A DNA stretch of 64,000 nt from Roseateles_E cavernae (GCF_040187885.1 NZ_JBDPLH010000003.1:565319-629318); one strand, 5' to 3'. Positions 1-9,821 are shown, numbered from the stretch's first letter. Notes: a model not told the origin generated them from the letters alone. Numbers and translations are program-made.

Positions 1-708
1 GGCCGGCGGCGCGAACATAAAGGCCGAGCGGCGCCGTGGCTCCAGGCCTATGGGCCGCACGCCGGCCAGGCCCGCGATCACATCGGCCCAGGCACCGGCC
101 GCGTTGATCAGCACGGGCGCCTGATAGACGGCCGTGCCGGCCCGCACGCGCCAGTCGGCGCCGTGGCGCTCGATCGCCGAGACTTCGGCATTGCAGACCA
201 GGCTGCCGCCGGCGCGGCGCAGCTCGCGCAGAAAGCCCTGGTGCAGCGCATGCACATCCATGTCCACCGCCTCGGGCTCGTGGATCGCACCGAGCAGCCG
301 CTCGCGTCTGAGCACCGGCACCATCGTGCAGGCGTCGTCCGCCGAGAGCCGGTGCGCATTCGGGGTGATCGCGCGCAGCACCTCCCAGTGGCGCTCGTAG
401 GCCTCGCGCTGCGCCTCGGTGGCGACGAAAAGTGCGCCGCGCGGCGTCAGCAGCGGATGCTCGGAATAGCCGGCCGGTGGCTGCTCGAAGAAGCTGCGGC
501 TGGCGCGGGTCAGCGCGCGCACCTGGGTGTTGCCATAGCTCTCCATGAAGAGCGCGGCCGAGCGGCCGGTGGCGTGATAGCCGGGCTGGCTCTCGCGCTC
601 CAGCACGATGGTGCGCGCATGCGGCGCCAGCCAGCGCGCCACTGAGGCGCCGGCGATGCCGCCGCCGATGACGAGGCAGTCGGCCGAGATAATGTCGGGA
701 AGCGTCAT
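1..708 (-). CDS. FAD-dependent oxidoreductase (DAO family), C-terminus beyond window
   Basis: This is the first 236 codons of a flavin amine/amino-acid oxidase-like protein running off the left edge. It starts at an ATG whose first bases overlap the TGA of the upstream M81 gene (ATGA), which argues for translational coupling. The N-terminus reads DCLVIGGGIAGASVARWLA, a Rossmann GxGxxG dinucleotide fold, followed about 15 residues later by the acidic strand end IVLERE. It continues with GYHATGRSAALF, a motif typical of DAO-family proteins (glycine oxidase, D-amino-acid and D-arginine dehydrogenases). No signal peptide is seen, so it is probably cytoplasmic or peripheral to the membrane. As the last visible gene after an S12 hydrolase and an M81 peptidase, it may oxidise a (D-)amino acid released by them. 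The substrate is inference, and the substrate-binding C-terminal half is not visible. Confidence 0.85.
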   Translation of the reverse strand, partial: MTLPDIISADCLVIGGGIAGASVARWLAPHARTIVLERESQPGYHATGRSAALFMESYGNTQVRALTRASRSFFEQPPAGYSEHPLLTPRGALFVATEAQREAYERHWEVLRAITPNAHRLSADDACTMVPVLRRERLLGAIHEPEAVDMDVHALHQGFLRELRRAGGSLVCNAEVSAIERHGADWRVRAGTAVYQAPVLINAAGAWADVIAGLAGVRPIGLEPRRRSAFMFAPPA

Positions 709-2418
709 GTGGATTCTTGCTGGTCGGCGGTGTCGAAACCGTGCGGGTCGGCCACGCGGGGCCAGTAGTCGAGCTCGCGCACCCGGTAGGGCAGGGCGGC
801 AAAGTCCATGCTGATCGCGCCGGGTGTCGTCACATAGAGGATATCCCGGGCCAGCGGCGCGAACTGGGCGTGGAAGTGCTGGGTGGACTTGACCACGATC
901 AGGCGCTTGCACGCGAGGTCGATGCCCAGGCCGGTGAAGACCATGGGCGAGAAGGTCTGGCTGCGCACGCTGACCAGCACGATGTCCAGCCCGTTCGCCG
1001 CCTGCACCCAGACGCTGGGGCCTAGCGGCGCGATCTCGTCGTTAGAGTTCAGGCCGATCTGCACGTGCTGGTCCAGCACCGCCTTGACGACGACCTCCAG
1101 ATCCACCGGCTCACCCGAGGCCGGGCCGCACTTGCCGCCGATGCGCAGCGCGATGCGGGCGCCGACACCGGCATCGCGGCAGAGCTGGATTGCGCCCAGA
1201 TCCCAGAAGGCGCCGATCGCCACGTCCTGCGCGCTGCGCGCCAGCAGGGCCTGCAGGATGAAGGTGCTGTCGCTCATCGCGCCGCCGCCGGCGTTGTCGG
1301 CGATGTCGGCAATGACGACCGGACCGTCCGCTGTCCGCGCGGCGCGGTCCAGCGCCGCGTCAATCTCCAGCATCGGCGTCACGGTCTGCTCGCGCAGCGC
1401 CCAGAACTCGCGGCCCAGCTGCTCGGCCAGCGCGCTGGCCAGGCCTGCGTCGTCGTCGGTGATGACCCACAGCCGCGCCCCCGACTCGGGCACATCGCCC
1501 CAGGGAAAGCCATGGCCCAGCGAGACCGAGAGCACGCCCGGCTGGCGCTCGACCGCCTGCATGCGACGCACAAAGCCGGCCATCGGTTCGCGCGTCGTGT
1601 GCCACAGGCCCACCATCTTGCAATCGAACATCGCGGTGGTCGGCCGGACCTTGCCGGCCGCCGTGTCCAGCACGATGCGCAGCAGCTCCTCGAGCCGGGG
1701 CAGCGCATCGACATGCGGATACTCCTTGTAGGCGATGAGCGCGTCGGCNCGGCTGGCGCTCGACCGCCTGCATGCGACGCACAAAGCCGGCCATCGGTTC
1801 GCGCGTCGTGTGCCACAGGCCCACCATCTTGCAATCGAACATCGCGGTGGTCGGCCGGACCTTGCCGGCCGCCGTGTCCAGCACGATGCGCAGCAGCTCC
1901 TCGAGCCGGGGCAGCGCATCGACATGCGGATACTCCTTGTAGGCGATGAGCGCGTCGGCCGAGCGCTGCATCAGCACGGTGGTGTGGCAGTGCAGGTCCA
2001 GCTCGACACCGATGGGCACGGCCGGCCCGACGAGGGCACGCACCCGCGTGATCAGATCGCCCTCGCAGTCCTCATAGCCCTCGGCCACCATCGCGCCGTG
2101 CAGCACCAGGATCACGCCATCGACCGGCAGCGCCGCCCGCAGATCGCTTAGGATCTCGTCGCGCAGGCCCTCGTAGACCGCGCGCACCGTGCGGCCCAGC
2201 GGCTGGGCGAAGGCGCTGATGCTCTCGACCAGCGCATGCCCCTGGTCGGCCAGCAGCCGGCGCAGATCGGCCATCGGCGCGCCAATGCCTTGCGGATCGC
2301 GCAGGCTCCCATCGCCATGGAAGATGCCGTATTCCTCGAAGCCGCCCCAGCCGGTCGGCGCGGCCGCATAGGTATTGGTCTCGGTGGCCAGGAAGGCGCC
2401 GAAGATCTTGTTGCTCAT
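705..2418 (-). CDS. M81 family metallopeptidase (MlrC-like), disrupted by an assembly duplication
   Basis: The protein begins MSNKIFGAFLATETNTYAAAPTGWGGF and carries the M81 hallmarks GVELDLHCH, AYKEYPHVDALPR and, near the C-terminus, ADNAGGGAMSDST. This is the family of MlrC, the metallopeptidase of microcystin breakdown, with an N-terminal DUF1485-type domain and a C-terminal MlrC_C-type domain. Read literally, the frame breaks at the N at 1749. Removing that N and one copy of the adjacent 210-bp repeat (211 bases) leaves exactly 501 codons, so the true product is about 500 residues, the usual family length. I annotate one intact gene and treat the break as an assembly fault. Its start overlaps the stop of the S12 hydrolase gene by ATGA and its stop overlaps the oxidoreductase start the same way. 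A paralogue lies at 9822-12413. There is no signal peptide. The peptide substrate is unknown. Confidence 0.88.
1539..1959. repeat. 210-bp perfect direct repeat around a single N (contig overlap)
   Basis: Bases 1539-1748 and 1750-1959 are identical, and base 1749 is the N I noticed in the window. The offset of 211 shifts the reading frame of the M81 gene. A perfect repeat abutting a one-base gap is what results when two overlapping contig ends are joined without being merged. A biological tandem repeat is much less likely, because collapsing it restores a full-length family member. Confidence 0.93.
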
Positions 2419-4091
2419 GCGGCGTGCTCCTCGCGGATGAAGCGCAGATGCCGCAGCCGCGGCGCATCCAGGCGCAGGCCGCTGACGCGGCCGGCCTCGC
2501 GATCGATATTGATGATGCCGGCGCCGCCCATGCCGGCGAACAGCGCATCGGCCGGCATGGCGAGCAGCAGGTCCGACGACAGCGGCTGCAGGCGGTAGGC
2601 ACTGTGGCCGTGCCGGCCCTGCAGGCGCACGATGATCTGCAAGGCCTCGCCTTCGCCCTCGATCTCGACGTGGGCGTCGGTCTGCAGATCCGGCACACGG
2701 TAGCGGCCGGCCAGGGCCGGCGCCAGCGCGGCGCTGGTGGGAGCCACATCGGGCAGGCGCTTGCAGCGCAGCAGATGGCCGCCGTCGTTGAGGGTCAGGG
2801 TGTCGGGCGCGGTCTCGCCGGCGAGCTCCTCGAGTGCGAAGCCCAGCGGGTTCAGCGCGCTGTCCTCGCAGGGCAGCAGGGCCTCGCTGCCGGCCTGGCG
2901 CAGCGGCATGCCGCGGCTGCCCAGCCAGTTGAGCGCGAGCTTGCCGCCGGCGTCCTCGAAGCCGAATACCGCACCGGTCGCGGCGGCGTGATAACGCTGG
3001 CCGAGCAGCGCCGCATGGGCGGCGGCCAGCACAGGGGCGGGCGGCGCGTCCAGGGCCTCGCCGAGCAGTGCGTCGATGATCTGAAAGCCCAGCGCCACCG
3101 GCGAGATGGGGGCGCCGTTGACCATGATCATGATGTCCAGCTCATGAGAGGGCACCGTGATCATCTGCGAGGTGGCGCCGAGCACCGCGCCCGCATGGTG
3201 GATCACCTCGACGCCACGGTAGTCGTGGCGCATCAGGCCCAGCGCATAGGACAGGCGCATGCCGGTCGACAGCTGCGGCAGCGCAATCATCTGGGCCCAG
3301 CTGGCCGCGCTGCCGACTGTCTTTGCCGGGCTGCGCAGATGGGCCAGCCAGCACAGCATATCGGCGATAGTCGAGACCAGGGAGCCGCTGCCGCGCAGCT
3401 CGCCCGGGTAGATGCCGCGCTGCAGCCCGCCGCCCGCCGGCTGGGCCTGGTACTGCATGGCCATGCCGGCGCGGATCTCGAGGTCGCTGTTCAGCGACTC
3501 GGTGTCGTGCATGCCCAGCGGCGCGAAGATGCGCTCGCGCATGAAGTCCTCGAAGCGCTGGCCGCTCAGGCGCTCGATCACGCGCGCCAGCAGCTGGTAG
3601 CCGGTGTTCGAATAAATCATGCGCGTGCCCGGCTCGAAGTTGAGCTCGCGGTTGGGATCGTGCAGCGGCTTGGACCAGTCGGCCTTGGGCAGGATGGCCA
3701 GGCCCTGGGCGACGGCGGCCAGGTCCGTGCGCCAGCCGCCCGTGTGATGCATCAGCTGGCGCAGCGTCGGCCCGGCCGGGTGCAGCTGCGGCAGCTCGGG
3801 CAGGTGCCGGTAGACCAGGTCGTCGATGTCGAGCAGCCCGTCCTCGGCCAGCAGCAGCACGGCCAGGCAGGTGAACTGCTTGCTGGTGGATGCAATGCGC
3901 ACACGCGTGTGCGGCGCCATCGCGACACCTTGCTCGATGCTGGCCAGGCCGACGCCACGGCGGTAGACGGTCCGGCCCGCGCGCGCGATGCCCACGACCA
4001 GGCCCGGCGCATCGCTGCGATTGAAGGGCTGCAGCAGGGCGTCGACGGCCGTCAGGCCGGTCGGGGAGGAGGAAGAGTCGGTAGAGGTCAT
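2415..4091 (-). CDS. S12 family serine hydrolase (beta-lactamase fold), MlrB/D-aminopeptidase-like
   Basis: This 558-residue protein has a beta-lactamase-like catalytic domain (about 1-360): the S-x-x-K motif is S68-T-S-K71, the Y-x-N motif is Y160-S-N162, and HHAGAVLG fits the third active-site element. A C-terminal region of about 200 residues with repeated AGRYRVPD-type beta segments resembles the accessory beta-barrels of D-aminopeptidase-type S12 enzymes. There is no signal peptide, so it should act in the cytoplasm on peptides or amides rather than on cell wall. MlrB, which cuts linearised microcystin, belongs to the same fold family. It heads a leftward operon, with its stop overlapping the M81 start. 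A close paralogue lies at 8118-9806 with the same residue spacing. No convincing Shine-Dalgarno precedes the start, so the start is the least certain point. Confidence 0.88.
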   Translation of the reverse strand: MTSTDSSSSPTGLTAVDALLQPFNRSDAPGLVVGIARAGRTVYRRGVGLASIEQGVAMAPHTRVRIASTSKQFTCLAVLLLAEDGLLDIDDLVYRHLPELPQLHPAGPTLRQLMHHTGGWRTDLAAVAQGLAILPKADWSKPLHDPNRELNFEPGTRMIYSNTGYQLLARVIERLSGQRFEDFMRERIFAPLGMHDTESLNSDLEIRAGMAMQYQAQPAGGGLQRGIYPGELRGSGSLVSTIADMLCWLAHLRSPAKTVGSAASWAQMIALPQLSTGMRLSYALGLMRHDYRGVEVIHHAGAVLGATSQMITVPSHELDIMIMVNGAPISPVALGFQIIDALLGEALDAPPAPVLAAAHAALLGQRYHAAATGAVFGFEDAGGKLALNWLGSRGMPLRQAGSEALLPCEDSALNPLGFALEELAGETAPDTLTLNDGGHLLRCKRLPDVAPTSAALAPALAGRYRVPDLQTDAHVEIEGEGEALQIIVRLQGRHGHSAYRLQPLSSDLLLAMPADALFAGMGGAGIINIDREAGRVSGLRLDAPRLRHLRFIREEHAA

Positions 4092-4276
4092 GGCTTGATC
4101 GCAGTGGAGGGAAGACGGGTGTGCCTCCTGTACAGACGAGCCAGCCGCCCGTTTCCGGCATGCTGTCAGCTGCGGCCTAGGTGTTTACGCTGGGACTGAT
4201 GAAATTGCTACCGGAATATGACGAGCGGCCCGTCTTCGTTGGATAGCAGTTCATCGTTTCCAACCAAGGAATTCCA
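4092..4276. promoter_or_regulatory. Divergent promoter region between S12 hydrolase and TonB receptor
   Basis: This 185-bp gap must carry the promoters of both arms of the peptide island. A clear AAGGAA Shine-Dalgarno sits at about 4265-4270 for the rightward receptor. Bases 4197-4211 (TGATGAAATTGCTAC) match 11 of 15 positions of the motif found at 13960, 19996 and 20803. This is weak and may be chance. No confident -35/-10 pair was found. Confidence 0.4.
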
Positions 4277-6703
4277 ATGAAGAAAAGCGTGCGCGGCCGG
4301 ACTCTCCGTCATCTGGCCCTGGTGTGTACTCTGGCCATCGCCGCCACGGCCCATGGGCAGAGCCGCGAGTTCGACGTCGCTGCCGGTGATCTGAAGGCCG
4401 CCCTCGATGCCTATATCGCGCAGGCCGGCGTCCAGCTGCTCTACAAGGTCGACGACATCAAGGGCCTGTCGACCAAGGGCTTGAAGGGCAAGCTCTCGCC
4501 CGAGGACGCGCTGGCCCGCCTGCTCGACGGCACGCGGCTGAAGGTGCGGCGCGACGAGAGCGGCGCCATCGTGCTCTACAGCACGCCGCCCGACGAGCCC
4601 AAGCCGCGTGCCGATGTGTCGACCCTGGACACGGTCATGGTCAGCGCCTCGCGCCGCCGCGAGCCGGTGCGCGAGGTGCCGCTGAAGGTCGACGTGCTGC
4701 AGACCGAGGCGCTGGAGCGCGGCGGCGCGCGCGAGCTGGGTGACTATGTGGCCAGCCAGCCTGGCGTCACGCTGACGCATGGCGGTGCCTTCGCCGGCGC
4801 CCTGAGCATCCGCGGCCTGGCGACCGCCTCGGTGGGCGCCGCCTCGGTCGGGGTCTATGTCGACGATGTCGCCACCGGCTCCAGTGCGCCCTATGGCCTG
4901 GGGGCTGTCACGCCGCTGGACATGGGCCTGCTGGACCTGCACCACATCGAGATCCTGCGCGGGCCGCAGGGCACCCTGTACGGCGCCGGTGCGATGGGCG
5001 GCCTGATCAAGTATGTGACCAACGAGCCCGACACCGGCGAGTTCTCCGGCAGCGCAAGGCTCGCGCTGAGCTCCACCCAGTACGGCGGTACGGGTCACAC
5101 GGTCAATGGCGTGGTCAATCTGCCGATCAAGCAGGACATGGCGGCCGTGCGCGTCGCCGCCTACAGCACGCGCTTCGGCGGCTATGACGACACCATCGGC
5201 GTGGCGGCCGAGAAGAACGTCAACCGCGGCACCACCACGGGCGCCCGCATCTCGGCGCTGCTGACGCCGAGCCGTAACCTCTCGATGCGCCTGACGCTCA
5301 CCTCGCAGGAGGCCAGGCGCGTCGGCCACGACTACGAGGACCTGAATCTCGTCACCGGGCAGCCGGTGCTGGGCGAGCGCCTGCGCCGGCTCGGCGCCCG
5401 CGAGCCCAGCAGCGTGCGCACCGATCTGCTCGGCATGGACATCGAATACAACATGGGCTGGGCCCGGCTCAATGCCATCACCTCGGTGCAGGATGTGAAG
5501 CTACATGGCCAGCAGGACGCCTCCTCGTTGCTGCTGCCCGTGCTGGTCGGCGCCGGCGTTCCGGCCACCTCGGTCTGGGGCGACAGCCGTGGCGAGCAGC
5601 ACCGTGTCAGCCAGGAGTTCCGGCTGACCTCGAGCGCCTCGCGCGATCTCGAATGGCTGGCCGGCCTCTACATCAACCGCGAGCGCTCCAGCATCGACGG
5701 CGGCTTCGGCTACACGACCGCCAGCGGCCCCGGCACGCTCAATCTCTACCAGACCAGCAAGCCCGCCACCTACCGCGATCTCGCGCTCTACGGCGATGTG
5801 ACCTGGCATGCCACGCCCGCGCTGGCGCTGACCGGCGGCGTGCGTGTCGGCCGCATGGAGCAGCGCTTCACCAACACGTCGGCAGGCCTGCTGGCCGGTG
5901 GTACTTCGACCAATGGCGGCGAGTCCGAGGAGACCGCCACCACCTGGCTGGCCACCGCCGGCTACAAGCTCGACCCGCTGAGCTCGGCCTATCTGCGCGT
6001 CGCCAGCGGCTACCGGCCCGGCGGGCCGAATGGCCTGCTGCCGACGACCTCGCCTTCCGTCAAGCCGATGTTCAAGTCCGACTCGCTGTGGAGCTACGAG
6101 GCCGGCTACAAGGCCACGTTGCTGGACCGCCGGCTGATGGTCGAGGCCGCCGTCTATGACATCGAGTGGAGCGATATCCAGCAGACGATGAAAGACGGTG
6201 TCTTCGGCTTCTTCACCAATGCCGGCAAGGCGCGCATCCGCGGCGGAGAGCTGGGCCTGATCTGGCTGCCCAGCGCGGGCTGGCGGCTCGACGGCTCGCT
6301 GTCCCTGATCGATGCCAAACTGCGCACCGATGCCCAGGGCCTCGGCGGCCGTGCCGGCGACAAGCTGCCCAACACCGCCCGCGTCTCCGCCTCGATGTCC
6401 GCCACACGCGACTTCGAGCTCGCGGGTCGCCCGGCCTATCTGGGCCTGAATGCCCGCCATGTCGGCGAACGCCATGCCGGATTCCCCGGCAGCACGCTGG
6501 CGCGCGACTATCTGCTGCCGTCCTACACCGTGTACGGTTTGCAGGCCGGCATCGACTTCGAGCGCTTCAAGCTCTCCGCCTATCTGCGCAATCTGGCGAA
6601 CAGCCGCGGTCTGGCGGCGGTCGCCGTCGACTCGGCGACCGCAGGCAAGGCCGTCGTGGTCGAGCCCCGCACCCTCGGCGTCGCCGTCAACGTCCCCTTC
6701 TGA
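4277..6703 (+). CDS. TonB-dependent outer-membrane receptor with N-terminal STN domain
   Basis: This 808-residue receptor has a signal peptide (about 1-27, ending TAHGQS). An STN (secretin/TonB short N-terminal) domain spans about 30-100 (REFDVAAGDLKAALDAYIAQAG and LLDGTRLKVRR). A TonB-box-like segment DTVMVSASRRR is followed by a plug domain with ILRGPQGTLYGAGAMGG, and a 22-strand-type barrel ends in ...LGVAVNVPF with the terminal Phe of outer-membrane proteins. It probably imports a large or scarce substrate, and the operon suggests a peptide. STN domains usually pass a substrate signal to an anti-sigma factor, but no sigma/anti-sigma pair is in the window. It starts after AAGGAA and is followed after 2 nt by the MFS gene, so the two are likely cotranscribed with the downstream hydrolases. 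Confidence 0.93.
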   Translation: MKKSVRGRTLRHLALVCTLAIAATAHGQSREFDVAAGDLKAALDAYIAQAGVQLLYKVDDIKGLSTKGLKGKLSPEDALARLLDGTRLKVRRDESGAIVLYSTPPDEPKPRADVSTLDTVMVSASRRREPVREVPLKVDVLQTEALERGGARELGDYVASQPGVTLTHGGAFAGALSIRGLATASVGAASVGVYVDDVATGSSAPYGLGAVTPLDMGLLDLHHIEILRGPQGTLYGAGAMGGLIKYVTNEPDTGEFSGSARLALSSTQYGGTGHTVNGVVNLPIKQDMAAVRVAAYSTRFGGYDDTIGVAAEKNVNRGTTTGARISALLTPSRNLSMRLTLTSQEARRVGHDYEDLNLVTGQPVLGERLRRLGAREPSSVRTDLLGMDIEYNMGWARLNAITSVQDVKLHGQQDASSLLLPVLVGAGVPATSVWGDSRGEQHRVSQEFRLTSSASRDLEWLAGLYINRERSSIDGGFGYTTASGPGTLNLYQTSKPATYRDLALYGDVTWHATPALALTGGVRVGRMEQRFTNTSAGLLAGGTSTNGGESEETATTWLATAGYKLDPLSSAYLRVASGYRPGGPNGLLPTTSPSVKPMFKSDSLWSYEAGYKATLLDRRLMVEAAVYDIEWSDIQQTMKDGVFGFFTNAGKARIRGGELGLIWLPSAGWRLDGSLSLIDAKLRTDAQGLGGRAGDKLPNTARVSASMSATRDFELAGRPAYLGLNARHVGERHAGFPGSTLARDYLLPSYTVYGLQAGIDFERFKLSAYLRNLANSRGLAAVAVDSATAGKAVVVEPRTLGVAVNVPF

Positions 6704-6705
6704 CC

Positions 6706-8106
6706 ATGGCTTTCTTCACTCAGACCGCCGCTGCCCCGGCGGCTTCCTCCTCGCACGCCCCTGCATCGGCGCCAGCGACCCGGCGCGCCGGCGCGGCCTC
6801 CTGGTACACGCTGGCCGTGCTGCTGATCGCGACCATTCTCGGCTCGATCGACGGCATGCTGGTGACCCTCTTGACCGAGCCGATGCGCGTGAGCCTGTCG
6901 CTGTCCGACACCCAGATCGGCATGCTCAAGGGCGCCGGCCTGGTGCTGTTCTCCGGCCTGGCGACCCTGCCGCTGGGCTGGCTCGGCGACCGCTTCGACC
7001 GCCGCATCGTGCTGGCCGCCTGCGTGCTGGTCTGGAGCGCGGCGACCGGCCTGCGCGGCACCGCGATGGACTACGGCATGCTGTTCATCGCGTCCATCGG
7101 CCTGGGCGTCGGCGAGGCCGGGCTCGGGCCGCTCACCAACAGCCTGATCCCCGATCTGTTCCCGCGTGCCCAGCGGGTGCTGGCGAACGCGATCTTCGGC
7201 ATCGCGGCCCTCTTCGGTGGCGCGCTCGGCGCGATCGTGGGCGGCAGCATCGTGCAGGCGATCGAGAAGTCGCACCACCTGCTGCCGGTCGCGCTGCAGG
7301 CCTACGAGACCTGGCGCCTGACCTTTTTTGCGATGGCGATCGTCGGTGCGCCGGTGATGCTGCTGGTGCTGACGATACGCAGCGCACGCGGCGCCGCCGC
7401 GGTCGGCTACGAGCCGCCTCCGCCGGGCATCGAGGTCAGCGGCGAGACCGACAGCATCAGTTTTGGCGACTACCTGCGCGCCCATTGGCGCACGCTGGCC
7501 TGCCTGGTGACCGCGGCCGGCCTGGCCTCGGTGGGCCTGAGCTCGATAGGCAGCTGGATCCCCATCGTCGCGGCGCGACAGTTCGGCGTGCAGCCGGCGC
7601 AGCTGGGGCAGGGCATCGGCGTGGCGGTGATGGTCGGCACCCTGCTTGGCGGGGTGCTGGGCGTCAATGCGATGCGGGTGGCGCGGCGCCGCGTCGGCCT
7701 GGCCGCGCCGGTGCGAGTGATGACGCTGGGCTACGCCGCTGCCGGGCTGATCTCGATTGCGCTGCTGTTTGTGCGCTCGGCCAACGATGTGTTCGTGCTG
7801 CTGGCCATGCTGCTGGTGCCGCTGATCTGCGGCGCGGTGGTGCTGCCGAACGTGCTGCAGGAGGTCGCGCCGGCCCATCTGCGCGCCCGCGTGGTCGGGG
7901 TACTGTCGATAGCCGGCCTGCCCTTCGCGGTGCTGGGGCCGCTGGCCATTGGCATGGTTTCGGACGCCGTGAAGCACATCCCCAACGGCCTGGCGATGGC
8001 CATCGTCGCCGCCACGATGACCGGCTGCCTGCTGGGCGCCGCCCTGCTGCGCGCGACCGAGCCCGCGTTCGTGCGCCTGATCAAGACCGTCAACCCTGCC
8101 GCTTGA
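6706..8106 (+). CDS. MFS transporter
   Basis: This 466-residue protein has twelve likely membrane segments in two halves separated by a charged central loop near residues 225-260. Motif A of the major facilitator superfamily is seen as GWLGDRFDRR after the second segment, and GVGEAGLGPL lies in the fourth/fifth segment region, as in spinster-like carriers. It is the natural inner-membrane partner of the upstream TonB receptor and would move the imported molecule into the cytoplasm, where the signal-less S12 and M81 enzymes reside. In microcystin degraders the mlr cluster also includes a transporter gene (mlrD), but homology to MlrD in particular cannot be judged here. Substrate and direction are inference. 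Confidence 0.9.
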   Translation: MAFFTQTAAAPAASSSHAPASAPATRRAGAASWYTLAVLLIATILGSIDGMLVTLLTEPMRVSLSLSDTQIGMLKGAGLVLFSGLATLPLGWLGDRFDRRIVLAACVLVWSAATGLRGTAMDYGMLFIASIGLGVGEAGLGPLTNSLIPDLFPRAQRVLANAIFGIAALFGGALGAIVGGSIVQAIEKSHHLLPVALQAYETWRLTFFAMAIVGAPVMLLVLTIRSARGAAAVGYEPPPPGIEVSGETDSISFGDYLRAHWRTLACLVTAAGLASVGLSSIGSWIPIVAARQFGVQPAQLGQGIGVAVMVGTLLGGVLGVNAMRVARRRVGLAAPVRVMTLGYAAAGLISIALLFVRSANDVFVLLAMLLVPLICGAVVLPNVLQEVAPAHLRARVVGVLSIAGLPFAVLGPLAIGMVSDAVKHIPNGLAMAIVAATMTGCLLGAALLRATEPAFVRLIKTVNPAA

Positions 8107-8117
8107 GCCCGCTACCC

Positions 8118-9806
8118 ATGTCTACCCTCACTACCGATCCGACCGCCGCGATTGCAGCGATCGACGCGCTTCTCCAACCGCTGTGTCGTGGCGATGCGCC
8201 CGGCATGGTGGTCGGCATCCACCAGCAAGGCCGGCTGCGCTACCGCCGCGGCTTCGGTCTGGCCAGCCTCGAGCAGGGCGTAGCGAACACGCCGCACACC
8301 CGCATGCGCCTGGCCTCGACCAGCAAGCACTTCACCGCGCTGGCCATCCTGCTGCTGGCCGAGGACGGCCGCCTGCAGATCGACGATGCGGTACAGCAGC
8401 ATCTGCCCGAGCTGCCCAGGCTCGGCGCCGAAGGCCCGACGCTGCGCCAGCTGATGGCGCATACCGGCGGCTGGCGCGGCCATGATGAGCTCTGGACCTG
8501 GGCCAATGGACTGAACCTGCAGCCGACCGGCAGCAGCCTGGCGCTGATGGCGCGGCAAAGCGAGCTCAATTTCGAGCCCGGCACCCGCATGATTTACAGC
8601 AATGGCGGCTACCGCCTGCTGGCCCTGACGGTCGAGCGCGTCAGCGGGCTGAGCTTTGCCGAGTTCCTGCGCACGCGCATCTTCGAGCCGCTGGGCATGC
8701 TGGACAGCGAGTCCATCCCCAGCGTGCTCGATGTGCGAAGCGGCTTGGCGGGGCTCTACATGCCGGTGCCGGGCGCCGCGCCGGATGCGCGCGCGCAATG
8801 GACCCGTGCGCTCTACCCGACCGAGTTCGAGGGCAGCGGCTCGCTGGTCTCGACGGTGGACGATATGCTGGCCTGGCTGGCCCACCTGCGCAGCGAGAAG
8901 AAGACGGTCGGCAGCGCGCAGAGCTGGGCGCAGATGCTGGCGCCCAACACCCTGGCTTCGGGCGAGGTCTCGCCCTATGGCTTCGGCCTGGTCTGCCATC
9001 CTTACCGCGGCGTCGAGGTGATCCATCACAACGGTGCCATCCTCGGCGGCGGCTCGCAGATGATCACCGTGCCCGCGCATGGCCTGGACATCACGATCAT
9101 GACCAATGGCCTGGCCGCCGCCCCCGCCGCGATCGCCCTCAAGCTGATCGACCTGCTGCTGGCCGATCAGCTGCCGCAAAGTGCCGAGGCGGCGGTGCCG
9201 CGGGTCGTGGCCAGCGCCTTCCCCGGCCTGCCCGGCCAGCACTACCACGAGCCCGAGAGCGGCAGCCTGATGCGCTTCGGCGAGGTGGCCGGCATGCTGG
9301 GTCTGTCCGTGCATGGCAGCCCTGTGCTGCCGCTGCGCAAACGCGGCGAGAGCAGTGCCTGGCTGGGCGTCATGGACATGGGGACCAGCGCCTTCGAGGT
9401 CGAGCTGGCCGGCGCGGATTCCGCGCAGGCCCCCGATACCTTGGAGGTGCGCGACGGCGGCCGGGTGCAGCGCTTCCGGCGTCTGGCCGAGGCCGCGCCC
9501 GAGTCGGCCGCGCTGGCGCCGCAGCTGGTCGGCCGCTACCGCAGCGCCGACCTCGATGCCGACGCGCAGATCGCCATCGAGGGCGCGATGCTGACGCTGA
9601 CCGTGCAAGGCCGGCATGGCCAGCTGCGCTTTCGCCTGCAGCCCGTCTCGGAGGATGTGCTGTTCATCGTTCCGACCGACCCGCTGCTGGCCGCGCTCGC
9701 CAACAGCAATGTCGTCAACCTCGACCGCGCCGGCGCCCGGGTGGTCGGCCTGCGGATCGACAGCGTCCGCACCCGCCACATGCGCTTCACGCGCTTGGAC
9801 CAGTAA
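8118..9806 (+). CDS. S12 family serine hydrolase, second paralogue (MlrB/D-aminopeptidase-like)
   Basis: This 562-residue protein has S67-T-S-K70 as the S-x-x-K motif, Y160-S-N162 as Y-x-N, and HHNGAILGGGSQMITV as the third element. A C-terminal beta-rich region contains VGRYRSADLDADA and QGRHGQLRFRLQP, matching the paralogue at 2415-4091 almost segment by segment. It lacks a signal peptide. It lies 11 nt after the MFS gene and 15 nt before the M81-hydrolase fusion gene, giving the same S12-then-M81 order as on the opposite strand. The likely role is hydrolysis of a peptide or amide bond in the imported substrate. The two paralogues may differ in the bond cut, since variation is concentrated around residues 120-150 and 200-240. 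Confidence 0.9.
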   Translation: MSTLTTDPTAAIAAIDALLQPLCRGDAPGMVVGIHQQGRLRYRRGFGLASLEQGVANTPHTRMRLASTSKHFTALAILLLAEDGRLQIDDAVQQHLPELPRLGAEGPTLRQLMAHTGGWRGHDELWTWANGLNLQPTGSSLALMARQSELNFEPGTRMIYSNGGYRLLALTVERVSGLSFAEFLRTRIFEPLGMLDSESIPSVLDVRSGLAGLYMPVPGAAPDARAQWTRALYPTEFEGSGSLVSTVDDMLAWLAHLRSEKKTVGSAQSWAQMLAPNTLASGEVSPYGFGLVCHPYRGVEVIHHNGAILGGGSQMITVPAHGLDITIMTNGLAAAPAAIALKLIDLLLADQLPQSAEAAVPRVVASAFPGLPGQHYHEPESGSLMRFGEVAGMLGLSVHGSPVLPLRKRGESSAWLGVMDMGTSAFEVELAGADSAQAPDTLEVRDGGRVQRFRRLAEAAPESAALAPQLVGRYRSADLDADAQIAIEGAMLTLTVQGRHGQLRFRLQPVSEDVLFIVPTDPLLAALANSNVVNLDRAGARVVGLRIDSVRTRHMRFTRLDQ

Positions 9807-9821
9807 GGGAATCCCGCCATC

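Noticed and set aside
705..2418. M81 gene as a true pseudogene
   Set aside because: The only lesion is the repeat with an N; collapsing it gives an intact 501-codon frame.
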